A stretch of 43,581 bases of DNA. It comes from Clostridia bacterium. Its GTDB lineage: Bacteria; Bacillota; Clostridia; UMGS1883; UMGS1540. The notes beneath the pieces were generated by a model. The model was not told where the DNA came from. It ran no database searches and saw nothing but the letters and a program-made list of their open reading frames with translations. Made by a program: the position numbers and the translations under genes. How positions within the stretch are numbered: the first letter of the stretch is position 1; each line of letters starts with the position of its first letter. Of this stretch, positions 32,766 through 41,276 are shown in pieces. The stretch is taken from contig JAFSCR010000009.1 in the NCBI GenBank assembly GCA_017436645.1, positions 1 to 43,581 of the forward strand, given 5' to 3'.

Positions 32766-33300
32766 AGAGAAAACGACAGTACTAAAGAATGAACTACAAA
32801 CTATGCTTGACAAGGCCATCTCGGATGCCTGGCGAATGGGTGCTCAAACGGAAGCAAAACAGAGCACGCGCTCGTATCGGGAAAGAGTGGAACGGCTTCT
32901 TTACGCAAGAAGCGGGCTCGACATCTTGATTTCGGCACTGGAGGAAGAGCTTTCGGAGGCAACCGATACGGAAATTGAATCTTCCATGGCATACGAAAAA
33001 ACAGAAGGCAAGGTTGTGCGCCTTTTTCCGCAAGGAGATGCGCTGGGAATTCCGCATAAAAAGGCGGATATAGAAGCCTTGCTTGCGAAAAACCGCTTAG
33101 CGGCCAAACGGATTGACAGGGCAACCGCCACCCTTTCGGGAGACCCTTACTTTCCGCTTTTGGAACTGAAATATACGAAAAGATTATCCGAAGAAAGAAT
33201 TGCGGAAGAGCTTTGCTGCGACCCGTCCACGGTGCGCCGCAACAAAAACAGAATGCTGGAAAATCTGGCAATTATATTCTTCGGCATAGATGCAGTCTGA
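32743..33300 (+). CDS. Phage-type sigma-like transcriptional regulator
   Basis: A 185-residue protein with an N-terminal helical part (1-125, coiled-coil prone) and a C-terminal sigma-70 region-4-like helix-turn-helix. Its signature is PYFPLLELKYTKRLSEERIA, then EELCCDPSTVRRNKNRMLENL. This resembles ArpU/RinA-like late-gene activators of Gram-positive phages. AAAGGAGG precedes ATG 32743. No phage structural genes adjoin, so it may be an orphan activator or a domesticated regulator. Confidence 0.72.
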   Translation: MRQNTSLKEKTTVLKNELQTMLDKAISDAWRMGAQTEAKQSTRSYRERVERLLYARSGLDILISALEEELSEATDTEIESSMAYEKTEGKVVRLFPQGDALGIPHKKADIEALLAKNRLAAKRIDRATATLSGDPYFPLLELKYTKRLSEERIAEELCCDPSTVRRNKNRMLENLAIIFFGIDAV

Positions 33301-33312
33301 ACATTAAATTAT

Positions 33313-33346
33313 AAAAAAGGAACGGTAGATGTACCGTTCCTTTTTT
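33313..33346. terminator. Bidirectional terminator
   Basis: AAAAAAGGAACGGTA-GATG-TACCGTTCCTTTTTT, between the sigma-like gene and the convergent DUF6514-like gene. Confidence 0.92.
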
Positions 33347-33354
33347 GTTTGTGA

Positions 33355-33603
33355 TTAGCGACTGGCAAAATATTCTTCCATAACTGCATAGAAGGTGGCA
33401 GGGGTAGCGCCCTTTTGGCAAAGGGACTCTGCCATGCGGATGGCTTCTTCCTTATCGGGCGAGAAAACGGGATCGCAAATGGTTTTATCCCCAAGCCTGA
33501 TGCCGATGCCGTAGACGAGAATGCTCTCATCTTCGGGGAAGGGGACAGGCTCTGTGACAAAATATGTAATGGATGGTACGCGCTTTTCCTTTTTAAAAAT
33601 CAT
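33355..33603 (-). CDS. Small DUF6514-like protein
   Basis: An 82-residue soluble protein with an alternating beta/alpha pattern (SITYFVTEPVPF, LVYGIGIRLGDKTICDPVFS, EEAIRMAESLCQKG, FYAVMEEYF), resembling DUF6514 proteins common in Clostridia. The family assignment is from memory and tentative; function unknown. AAAGGAG before ATG 33603 decides the start against a longer frame. Confidence 0.6.
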   Translation of the reverse strand: MIFKKEKRVPSITYFVTEPVPFPEDESILVYGIGIRLGDKTICDPVFSPDKEEAIRMAESLCQKGATPATFYAVMEEYFASR

Positions 33604-33739
33604 ACTTTTTTCTCCTTTCGTAAGCCTATTATAAAAGCGTTTCGGGTGCTTTGCAATACGCATTTTTCCGCCGCCTTTTTTCGACATAATTTCCAAATTA
33701 TGGTAATCGCATACCGGGGAAAGGGGTGGAATTTAAATC

Positions 33740-33960
33740 TCCATTCTGAAAACTATATCTGATTTCTGTAATATAATTTTTATAAATTCTTATATAAAAA
33801 ATAAAATGATTCCTAAAGATATTAAAAGATATACTTAAATAATATATAATTATTTGTATATAATGCATATATAAAATATTAAAAAACTGACTATCTACCT
33901 ATTAAAATGTAAATATAAATAATTATTTTATAACTTTAAAAAATATGTGGAAAAATTGCA
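33740..33960. other. Extremely AT-rich intergenic stretch
   Basis: Roughly 200 bases almost entirely A and T, with many TATA and AAAT words (for example ATATATAATTATTTGTATAT) and no open frame of note on either strand. Flanking genes have balanced composition. It may be a nucleoid-protein binding or easily melted region, or remnant DNA; nothing specific is seen. Confidence 0.6.
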
Positions 33961-33971
33961 TAAACAGGAGG

Positions 33972-34000
33972 TTGCTGTTTCAAAAAAAGTATGCTATAAT
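33972..34000 (+). promoter_or_regulatory. Promoter of the DMT transporter gene
   Basis: TTGCTG (33972-33977), 17 bases, TATAAT (33995-34000). Confidence 0.7.
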
Positions 34001-34049
34001 CTCATTTAGCCGCATAAAAAGGCACATTTTTCGGAAAGGGAGCGAAAAA

Positions 34050-34895
34050 ATGGACTATATATTACTTTTTATATCGTTTACAACGCTTGGGCTTAAGAGC
34101 GTATTTGCCAAGATGGGGAATCGTCATCTTACGGCTGAGCATAATATTTATACCTATAATTTTTATATGATGGTTGTAACGTTTCTGTTTACGGCGTTTG
34201 TGGGCATTCCTACATGGAAAGGGCTCAGCGTGTTTACGGTTTTTCTTGCCGTGTGTTATGGCGTTCTCCTTGTGCTTTCTCAGACATTTCTGATAAAAGC
34301 CATGAATCTTGGTGACACCTCCGTCAGCACCCTCTTTTATTCTTCCGGCTTTTTGATTCCCATTGTTGTCAGTTTCTTTTTATATGGAGAAGATATTTCC
34401 ATCTGGCAGGGCATTGGCGTGGTGCTTATGCTGATTTCCTTTTTGGTAACCGTAAATAAAAAGGAAAAGGCGGCAACGAAAAAGTGGCTTTTATTTATTG
34501 TAATTGCACTTTTATGTAACGGTATTTTAGGGACTATGCAGAAGGTGTTCGGTATGTCCCCCTATCGGCACCAGCAGAGTAGCTTTATGGTTGTGTGCAC
34601 GTTTGTGGGTATGGTTACCGCTTTCCTTGTTATGCCGAAGGAAAATCTGCGCCTTCCGAAGAAAGCGTTTTTGAAAATGGCGGCAGGCTCGGGGATTACC
34701 CTTGGGGTTGTCAATGCAATTAATGTTTATATTTCCGGCGTTTTGCCGGGCGTTATCGTCTTCCCTTGTGTAAACGGCGGCGGCGTGATTGCATCGGCAA
34801 TTCTTGCGAGAATCCTTATTGGAGAAAAGATTACTTTAAAACAAAAAATCGGCATTGCCGTTGGTGTTACGGCTATTTTGTTTATTGCATTTTAA
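34050..34895 (+). CDS. DMT-superfamily (EamA-like) transporter
   Basis: A 281-residue inner-membrane protein with about ten hydrophobic helices in two halves, as in EamA/DMT exporters. The first half ends near residue 135 (VVLMLISFLVTVNKKEK). The repeat half closes with GEKITLKQKIGIAVGVTAIL, the usual terminal DMT motif. Substrate unknown. GGGAG lies upstream of ATG 34050; the start excludes a non-homologous upstream extension that would cross the promoter. Single-gene unit with its own terminator. Confidence 0.87.
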   Translation: MDYILLFISFTTLGLKSVFAKMGNRHLTAEHNIYTYNFYMMVVTFLFTAFVGIPTWKGLSVFTVFLAVCYGVLLVLSQTFLIKAMNLGDTSVSTLFYSSGFLIPIVVSFFLYGEDISIWQGIGVVLMLISFLVTVNKKEKAATKKWLLFIVIALLCNGILGTMQKVFGMSPYRHQQSSFMVVCTFVGMVTAFLVMPKENLRLPKKAFLKMAAGSGITLGVVNAINVYISGVLPGVIVFPCVNGGGVIASAILARILIGEKITLKQKIGIAVGVTAILFIAF

Positions 34896-34907
34896 AATAA
34901 AAAGAAG

Positions 34908-34932
34908 CGGACGAAAAAATCGTCCGTTTTTT
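34908..34932 (+). terminator. DMT gene terminator
   Basis: CGGACGA-AAAAA-TCGTCCG followed by T6. Confidence 0.88.
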
Positions 34933-34944
34933 CTTTTGGATTTG

Positions 34945-34973
34945 TTGCTATTTTTTTCATATTATGTTAAAAT
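34945..34973 (+). promoter_or_regulatory. Promoter of the LOG-AlkD operon
   Basis: TTGCTA (34945-34950), 17 bases, TAAAAT (34968-34973). Confidence 0.6.
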
Positions 34974-35030
34974 TAATGTAGCTATAATTTTATTTACTGC
35001 ATACAATAAGGCAGAAAAGGAGGAATAAAT

Positions 35031-35588
35031 ATGTCAAAAAGATATTTTGCATGTGTATATGGGGGCGCAAATGAAAGAATTGACTCCCGCCATAAACAAA
35101 AGATAGAAGAGCTTGGAAGAATGATTGCAGAACATGATTTTTCGCTCGTTTACGGTGCAGGTGCTACGGGCTGCATGGGTGCTGTGGCACGTGGCGTGAA
35201 AGAAAAGAACGGGTTCGTAATGGGAATCACACCGGACTTTATCGGTGAATTTGAAGAAATATTTGATTGCGATAACACGGTAAAGGTTGACACCATGGCG
35301 GAGAGAAAGACGCTTATGGAAAAGCATGCGGACGTTTTCTTCGTTGCCCCCGGCGGCATAGGCACCATGGATGAGTTTTTTCAGGTGCTTACGCTGAAAT
35401 ATTTGAAAAGACTGGATGCACCCATTGTGGTTTTAAACCTTGACGGCTTTTATGATACATTAATTGCGCTTATTCGGGATTTGGTACGGCAGAACGCAGT
35501 AACGGAAGAAATATTCAATCTCTACAGCGTTGTCGATGATGTTAATGAAGAAACGATTGCGCCCATACTGAATCAGATAAAACGGTAA
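35031..35588 (+). CDS. LOG-family phosphoribohydrolase
   Basis: A 185-residue Rossmann-type protein. The catalytic motif PGGIGTMDE and the partner segment VDTMAERKTLMEKHAD identify the LOG/TIGR00730 family, which cleaves nucleoside 5'-monophosphates to base and ribose 5-phosphate. YGAGATGCMGAVARG is the nucleotide loop. AAAGGAGG supports ATG 35031. The alkD-like gene follows within 3 bases. Confidence 0.92.
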   Translation: MSKRYFACVYGGANERIDSRHKQKIEELGRMIAEHDFSLVYGAGATGCMGAVARGVKEKNGFVMGITPDFIGEFEEIFDCDNTVKVDTMAERKTLMEKHADVFFVAPGGIGTMDEFFQVLTLKYLKRLDAPIVVLNLDGFYDTLIALIRDLVRQNAVTEEIFNLYSVVDDVNEETIAPILNQIKR

Positions 35589-35591
35589 GAG

Positions 35592-36272
35592 GTGGTTTTT
35601 ATAAAATCGACCATACAAAAGGAACTTCTCCAAATGGGGGAAGAAGCATACAGGGATTTTAGTGCCCGCCTTATGCCCACGGTGGATAAAAGCACCGTTA
35701 TCGGCATTCGGACGCCCATTCTTCGGAAATATGCAAAAAGTCTTACGGATTACGAAGGGTTTTTGGCTGACCTTCCCCATACGTATTTTGAAGAAAATAA
35801 TCTGCATGCTTTCCTTATAGAACGGGAAAAAGATTTTGATGCCTGCATAGAAAAACTTGATGCTTTCCTGCCTTTCGTTGATAACTGGGCAACTTGTGAC
35901 TCTATGGCGCCAAAGGTCCTTGGGAAAGAACCTGAAAAACTTTTGGGGCATATCCAAAGGTGGATGCAGGCGGCGGATATATATACCGTTCGATTTTCAA
36001 TCGGTCTTTTGATGCGCTTTTATCTCGATGAAAATTTTGATGTGCAGTATCCGAGGATGGTTGCAGAGATTTTCTCAGATCAATATTACATTAATATGAT
36101 GCGCGCATGGTACTTTGCAACGGCGCTTGCAAAGCGTTATGATGCTACGGTTCCTTTTATAGAAAAGAAAGAGCTTGATACTTGGACACATAATAAGACG
36201 ATACAAAAAGCAGTGGAAAGCTTCAGGATTTCAGATGAGCAAAAGCAGTATTTGAAAACTTTGAAAAAATAG
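35592..36272 (+). CDS. AlkD-like DNA alkylation repair protein
   Basis: A 226-residue helical HEAT-like-repeat protein. VIGIRTPILRKYAKSL, EENNLHAFLI, FVDNWATCDSM and YYINMMRAWYFATALAKRYD are typical of AlkD-like DNA glycosylases that remove alkylated bases. The first plausible start is GTG 35592, 3 bases after the LOG stop, but AAGAGGTGG overlaps it and is spaced best for ATA at 35601. The start is therefore uncertain and may rely on translational coupling. Confidence 0.88.
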   Translation: MVFIKSTIQKELLQMGEEAYRDFSARLMPTVDKSTVIGIRTPILRKYAKSLTDYEGFLADLPHTYFEENNLHAFLIEREKDFDACIEKLDAFLPFVDNWATCDSMAPKVLGKEPEKLLGHIQRWMQAADIYTVRFSIGLLMRFYLDENFDVQYPRMVAEIFSDQYYINMMRAWYFATALAKRYDATVPFIEKKELDTWTHNKTIQKAVESFRISDEQKQYLKTLKK

Positions 36273-36304
36273 ATGGCGGACATAAGAATCATAGGAGGTA
36301 CAAA

Positions 36305-36496
36305 ATGAAAAAGAAACTTTATAAATCATCAACAGACAAAAAAATCAGCGGCGTTTGCGCCGGTATTGCAGAATATTTTGATCTTGATCCCACGCTTATC
36401 CGTCTTGCATGGGTGGTATTAACCATGCTCGGCGGCTCAGGGATTATCGGCTATATCATAGCCGCCCTTGTAATGCCCGAAGAAAAGAATATATAA
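36305..36496 (+). CDS. PspC-domain protein
   Basis: A 63-residue protein that is just a PspC domain: KKLYKSSTDKKISGVCAGIA, EYFDLDPTLIRLAWVV, then a membrane helix (about 38-58) ending in MPEE. Such proteins sense or stabilise membrane stress. AGGAGG lies 7 bases upstream. It lies 32 bases after the alkD-like gene and 19 before the VIT1-type gene, probably the same transcript. Confidence 0.93.
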   Translation: MKKKLYKSSTDKKISGVCAGIAEYFDLDPTLIRLAWVVLTMLGGSGIIGYIIAALVMPEEKNI

Positions 36497-36515
36497 AAAA
36501 GCATAGGAGAGAAAA

Positions 36516-37394
36516 ATGAAAGAAATCTCAAAAAAAGCAAGAGAAATTATTCTGAAAATGCAGCAGGGGGAACTGACGGAGAGCGTCATTTACGCTGAGA
36601 TTGCAAAATTTGCAAAAGGGGAAGAAAACAAAAAAACCCTTCTTCGCCTGGCGGCGGAAGAAAAGGCCCATTACGAAATCTGGAAAAAGTATACGGGCAT
36701 CGAAATGAAGCCGCAAAAAGGTAAAGTGGTGAAATTTAAGTTTTTGGCCCGTGTTCTCGGCTTTACCTTTGCCGTAAAACTTATGGAAAACGGCGAAGGG
36801 AATGCCCAGAAGGAATATGCGCTCCTTGCTGAAGAGGTGGAAGAAAGCGCCCAGATTCGTGCACAAGAGGAAGAACATGAAGAAGCACTTCTCGAGATGC
36901 TTGACGAAGAACGCCTGCAGTACATCGGCAGTATGGTGCTCGGCATGAATGACGCCCTCGTGGAGCTTACCGGCTCCTTGGCAGGCTTTACGTTTGCCAT
37001 GCAAAACACACGCCTTGTGGCGGTGTCGGGTCTCATTGTCGGCATTTCCGCTACGTTTTCCATGGCCTCCAGCGAATTTCTGGCGGCGAAGAACGAAGGC
37101 AGAAGCGATGCCTTTAAGTCCTGCCTTTATACGGGGATTGCATATCTTATCACCGTTGCCCTTCTCATTCTGCCCTATCTTATCCTCGATTCGTCACAGT
37201 ATCTTACGGCACTCTTTGCCATGATTGCGGTTGTTATTCTCATTATTGCAGGGTTTACATTCTATATTTCCGTGGCGAAGGGTGAACGGTTCCGTCCACG
37301 CTTCCTCGAAATGAGCCTTATCAGCATCGGCGTTGCGGTACTTTCCTTCGGGGTGGGCGTTCTGGCAAAGAAGTTTTTGGGTGTTGACATATAG
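36516..37394 (+). CDS. Ferritin-like/VIT1 fusion transporter
   Basis: A 292-residue protein. The N-terminal ferritin/rubrerythrin-like helical domain (1-135) has glutamate/histidine pairs such as EEKAHYE and EEEHEEALLEML. The VIT1/CCC1 membrane domain begins with YIGSMVLGMNDALVELTGSL and has about five helices, with MASSEFLAAKNE in the cytoplasmic metal region. By analogy with MbfA-type proteins it would export or detoxify iron or manganese. The metal is inferred. Confidence 0.9.
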   Translation: MKEISKKAREIILKMQQGELTESVIYAEIAKFAKGEENKKTLLRLAAEEKAHYEIWKKYTGIEMKPQKGKVVKFKFLARVLGFTFAVKLMENGEGNAQKEYALLAEEVEESAQIRAQEEEHEEALLEMLDEERLQYIGSMVLGMNDALVELTGSLAGFTFAMQNTRLVAVSGLIVGISATFSMASSEFLAAKNEGRSDAFKSCLYTGIAYLITVALLILPYLILDSSQYLTALFAMIAVVILIIAGFTFYISVAKGERFRPRFLEMSLISIGVAVLSFGVGVLAKKFLGVDI

Positions 37395-37401
37395 AATATA
37401 T

Positions 37402-37443
37402 AAAAAATGACAATATTTCATTTTGAAGTCTTGTCATTTTTTT
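37402..37443 (+). terminator. Terminator after the VIT1-type gene
   Basis: AAAAAATGACAA pairs with TTGTCATTTTTTT (37431-37443). The right arm doubles as the -35 box of the next promoter. Confidence 0.75.
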
Positions 37444-37488
37444 GCTTTTGTGATATACTGAATTCGCTATAGATAAATTCTGTATATC
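37431..37488 (+). promoter_or_regulatory. Promoter and operator palindrome of the glycosidase cluster
   Basis: TTGTCA (37431-37436), 17 bases, TATACT (37454-37459). A 13-bp inverted repeat GATATACTGAATT (37452-37464) / AATTCTGTATATC (37476-37488), with one mismatched position, covers the -10 box and the start site. This suggests repression by a dimeric regulator not encoded nearby. Confidence 0.72.
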
Positions 37489-37523
37489 GCCAAACAGCGG
37501 CATCGGTAAGAGGTGAATCAAAA

Positions 37524-40082
37524 ATGAAAAAATTTGATTTGAATTTAGGCAAATGGGGTCCTTATAATAAAGAGTATTGCGGAATATTACATATAGCGGA
37601 TGAAAAAACGGGGGCCACCTTTAATGTAGAGTTGTTTCCTGGCTTTTTCAGACGTTCCACAGTAGCCGCAAGCAGCCTTAGTGACGGCGGACTGAAAATG
37701 TGGGGTGCCAACGCCAATCTTACACGTTTTTGTTATCGGTATGAGCTTCAGTGGAAGGATATGGTGTATTGCGATGCAATGTTTGAAGTATACGGTGATA
37801 AGCGTTGTGAAATAAGCTGCACCTTTCATAACAATACAAATGTATCGCAGTCGGTCAATATGAATTTGTGTGCTTCTCTGCAGTATCCCAAGGACAGAGT
37901 GAAGGGATATAACTTGCGGAGTAGAGCACTTGTGCCTGATAATACAGTTTTGGTTGATGCGGTAGATTATGAGGATATTTTGTGCGACCAGGAGCTCTCA
38001 CAGGACGGCAAGTACCTTGGAGAGGCTGCGGTAGACTATGCTACGGGGTTTGGTACGGCTATCGGAGAGGACTACTATTATGATAGTCGGCATTTTGTCC
38101 GTTACAAAGTAAACGCCATGGCATCCGATAAAATTGGTGTACGATATAAGTGCCAATCGGACACAAAGCTTCTTTGTATCATAAACGGCAGTATACAAAC
38201 AGAGCTTCCGCTGAAGGCGACAGATGATTTTTCATATACTTATGTGTGCTTTGATAAAACCCGGGTGGAAAGCATAGAGTTAAGACCGCAAGGTGTAGGC
38301 GTTTGTTTGGACTCGATATGTGCAGGCGTTAGTGCAGACAAGGTAAGCTTTGAGCAGGTCACCTTAAATCTTGCACCCGAAAAAACCATATCGGGAAATA
38401 AAATGACATTAACATATAAAGACATAGAGCAAACATACACCATAGAGAGCAGGCAGCCTGTACAGCTGATGAGAAGATTTTATTGTGCAGATATAGGCGT
38501 AACACTTGAAAAAAATGTGCATAACCATGTTGCATCCGTCCTGTACGGAACCGGAGAAGGCGTTTATGATAATATGCTTTCAGAGCCGTTGTTCCTTGAA
38601 GCAGGCAGCGAAAAGACAATAACCTTTACAATCACCACCGACAAGAAGAATGAGGCCGAAGCGCTTCCGGAGCCTATCTATAAAGTCTCTGCAAATCCCG
38701 ATGGCGAAAAATATGCCTTTTCGCAAAATATGATGGCATATAATACGTTTTTGAATGTTGTCTATCCCATTTACACAAGAAGACAGTATATCCGCCACAA
38801 TACACCGGGCAGACTCTGGGATTGCCTTTATACTTGGGACTCGGGATTTATCGGCATGGGGCTCGGGGCCGCAGACTTTCAGCGTGGCTTTGACTGCCTG
38901 CATACTTATCTGACGCCTGAGGGTGATATGCATTCTCCGTTTATATTTCACGGAAGCGTTGTGCCGACACAGATATTTTTGTATAAATATCTGATTGACA
39001 AATATCCCGAAAAAAACCGGGAACTTAAAAACCTTTACCCCATGGTAATGCAGTATTATCGCTTTTTTGCAAATATGGATGCAGGAAAAGAACAGCTCCC
39101 GTCGGGCATTTTAAAAACCTGGCATATTTTCTATAATTCGGGCGGTTGGGATGATTATCCGCCGCAGAAATTTGTACGCACAGGCGACGGGGAAATCAGT
39201 CAAAAGAATACCACGCCTGTCATCACTACAGCAATTACCGTGCTGATTGCAAAAATAATGAAGGTCATATCTATAAAATTCGGCTTTGAAACCGAAGCGT
39301 TTGATGCTGTGATAAAAAAATACAGTGATGTTATTGAAGCGGAGCTTTGGGATGAGGAATGCGGATACTTTTCATATTTGGTACATGATGCCGACGGCAA
39401 GCCTTTGAAGTTTTTGCGGTATTCTGACAATAGCAACTATAATATGGGCTTTGACGGCATTTATCCCTATATTGCCGGCATTACATCTAAATCACAAAGT
39501 GATAGGATTCTTGACAATATCAAAAATGGCCTTATGACCGATATTGGTATAAGCGTTGTTGATACAAGGGCAAGCTATTTTTCCGATTCGGGATATTGGA
39601 ACGGTTCCGTGTGGATGTCCCATCAGTGGATTTTGTGGAAGGCACTACTGGACTACGGTGAAACAGAGCTTGCATATGAAATCGCACATAAGGCATTGGA
39701 AATGTGGAAAAAAGAAGTGGAAGAAACATATTGCTGCTTTGAGCACTTTATGATAAAAAACGGCAGAGGAAGCGGCTTCCATCAGTTTTCAGGACTTTCC
39801 ACCCCTGTGCTTATGTTTTTTGAAACCTATTATAAGCCCGGAACTGTAACAGCGGGCCACAGGACACTGGTAAATAAACAAAGCTGGGCCGGTGACTTTG
39901 AGGAAGCTTATGTAGAATGCACATCTTTGACCAGTGCGTCGAAGATTATCGTCTGTATGGCAGAAGGTAAATATGCAGTTGAGGTAAACGGCGAGATTGT
40001 CAATACGAAAACGGTTACAGCGGGTGCTTTGGAAATTCCCATTCAAAAAGGGGAAAACCATATAAAAATAACCCACATTTGA
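37524..40082 (+). CDS. Intracellular (alpha/alpha)6-barrel glycoside hydrolase, GH63/trehalase-like
   Basis: An 852-residue protein without a signal peptide. An N-terminal beta-rich part (1-400) precedes a helical barrel (about 400-775). Barrel motifs include the YTWDSGF segment (W438, D439), GGWDDYPPQ (W542-D544) and SGYWNGSVWMSHQWILWKAL (W692). HQFSGLSTPV near the end is followed by a small C-terminal beta domain. The layout resembles GH63 and related inverting glucosidases, with D439 and D543/D544 as candidate acids. Substrate unknown. AAGAGGTG supports ATG 37524. It is first of a cluster with a NagA-like and a ceramidase-like gene. Confidence 0.72.
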   Translation: MKKFDLNLGKWGPYNKEYCGILHIADEKTGATFNVELFPGFFRRSTVAASSLSDGGLKMWGANANLTRFCYRYELQWKDMVYCDAMFEVYGDKRCEISCTFHNNTNVSQSVNMNLCASLQYPKDRVKGYNLRSRALVPDNTVLVDAVDYEDILCDQELSQDGKYLGEAAVDYATGFGTAIGEDYYYDSRHFVRYKVNAMASDKIGVRYKCQSDTKLLCIINGSIQTELPLKATDDFSYTYVCFDKTRVESIELRPQGVGVCLDSICAGVSADKVSFEQVTLNLAPEKTISGNKMTLTYKDIEQTYTIESRQPVQLMRRFYCADIGVTLEKNVHNHVASVLYGTGEGVYDNMLSEPLFLEAGSEKTITFTITTDKKNEAEALPEPIYKVSANPDGEKYAFSQNMMAYNTFLNVVYPIYTRRQYIRHNTPGRLWDCLYTWDSGFIGMGLGAADFQRGFDCLHTYLTPEGDMHSPFIFHGSVVPTQIFLYKYLIDKYPEKNRELKNLYPMVMQYYRFFANMDAGKEQLPSGILKTWHIFYNSGGWDDYPPQKFVRTGDGEISQKNTTPVITTAITVLIAKIMKVISIKFGFETEAFDAVIKKYSDVIEAELWDEECGYFSYLVHDADGKPLKFLRYSDNSNYNMGFDGIYPYIAGITSKSQSDRILDNIKNGLMTDIGISVVDTRASYFSDSGYWNGSVWMSHQWILWKALLDYGETELAYEIAHKALEMWKKEVEETYCCFEHFMIKNGRGSGFHQFSGLSTPVLMFFETYYKPGTVTAGHRTLVNKQSWAGDFEEAYVECTSLTSASKIIVCMAEGKYAVEVNGEIVNTKTVTAGALEIPIQKGENHIKITHI

Positions 40083-40112
40083 TAATGAAGCGTTATATTT
40101 GGGGAGGTTAGT

Positions 40113-41276
40113 ATGAGAATTACAGCAATTAAAAATGCACAAATTGTCCTTGAAAACGGCATTTTGTGGGACGGTGTTTTGCTTCTTAAAGACGGCAAAA
40201 TCGAAGCTTTCGGCAAGGAAAGAGAAATGGAAATTCCGAAAGAAGCAGAAATTATAGATGCAGAAGGCAAATATGTGGGTCCCGGCTTTGTGGATATTCA
40301 CGTCCACGCAGGCGGCAAGTATTCTACAAGCTTTCAGCCTCTCGAGGCGGCAAACCATTTTCTGCGCCACGGCGAAACGACTATACTGGCAACGCCCTTT
40401 TACGATATGAATGCCGAAGAAATGACCCGTGCTATGGAATGCATCCGCGAGGCAATGGGGAAGACCAAGGTTATCAAAGGCATTTATGCGGAAGGCCCCT
40501 ATTTAAACCCCAATTACGGTGCCAATACCCAGACGAATCCTTGGCGCCACGGGGTGCATGAAGAAGAATATACGAAATTTGTAGATGCGGCAGGCTCGCT
40601 TATAAAAGTCTGGTCCATTGCACCGGAGGTTGAAAATTTAAAACCCTTTCTCGAATATGCGAGAAAAGTAAATCCGGATGTAAAATTTGCCCTCGGGCAC
40701 AGCGAAGCAACGCCGGAGGAAGTTCGTGCGCTTGGTGAAACGTATAGGCCCTGTATTATGACGCATATCTTTAATGCAACGGGAAGAAAACCCGTCTATG
40801 GCGGCACCCGAGGCTACGGGCCTGACGAATATTGCCTTGCTCAGCCCGATATGTATGCCGAGCTTATCAGCGATTCGGGCGGTGTGCACGTTCACGCCGA
40901 TATGCAAAGGATGCTTCTTGCGGCAAAAGGCGTAGATAAAATCATTCTCATAACAGACAGTACCGAGGAAGCGGAAACGCCGCCCCAGTATGCACATATC
41001 AAGGATCTGAATTTTGACCCTTATGGCGGCATCTGCGGCAGCAAGATGACCATGGATCTTGCATGCCGGAACGTAATGCAAAGCACAAACTGCGGCATCT
41101 GCCAGGCATTTTTGATGGCAGCGGCAAATCCTGCAAAGGCCGTCGGCATGTTTGACACCATCGGCTCCATTGCACCAGGCAAGAATGCAGACCTTGTGTT
41201 TGTAGATGATAAATTTAATGTAGAAAAAGTAATGCTGGAAGGCAAAATTGCAGTAGAAAAAGGAGAATTAAAATGA
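40113..41276 (+). CDS. NagA-like N-acetylglucosamine-6-phosphate deacetylase family amidohydrolase
   Basis: A 387-residue TIM-barrel amidohydrolase. Metal ligands are H63 and H65 (DIHVHAGG), E127 (EGPYLNP), LGHSEAT and THIFNAT; the catalytic aspartate is in ILITDS. Canonical NagA has a (K/R)GAH motif after EGPF-N; here it reads NYGANTQTNPW, and GVHVHADM replaces the usual DGxHVHP. Deacetylation of an N-acyl amino sugar is likely, but the substrate may not be GlcNAc-6-phosphate. GGGGAGG precedes ATG 40113, and the gene overlaps the next by 4 bases. Confidence 0.85.
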   Translation: MRITAIKNAQIVLENGILWDGVLLLKDGKIEAFGKEREMEIPKEAEIIDAEGKYVGPGFVDIHVHAGGKYSTSFQPLEAANHFLRHGETTILATPFYDMNAEEMTRAMECIREAMGKTKVIKGIYAEGPYLNPNYGANTQTNPWRHGVHEEEYTKFVDAAGSLIKVWSIAPEVENLKPFLEYARKVNPDVKFALGHSEATPEEVRALGETYRPCIMTHIFNATGRKPVYGGTRGYGPDEYCLAQPDMYAELISDSGGVHVHADMQRMLLAAKGVDKIILITDSTEEAETPPQYAHIKDLNFDPYGGICGSKMTMDLACRNVMQSTNCGICQAFLMAAANPAKAVGMFDTIGSIAPGKNADLVFVDDKFNVEKVMLEGKIAVEKGELK

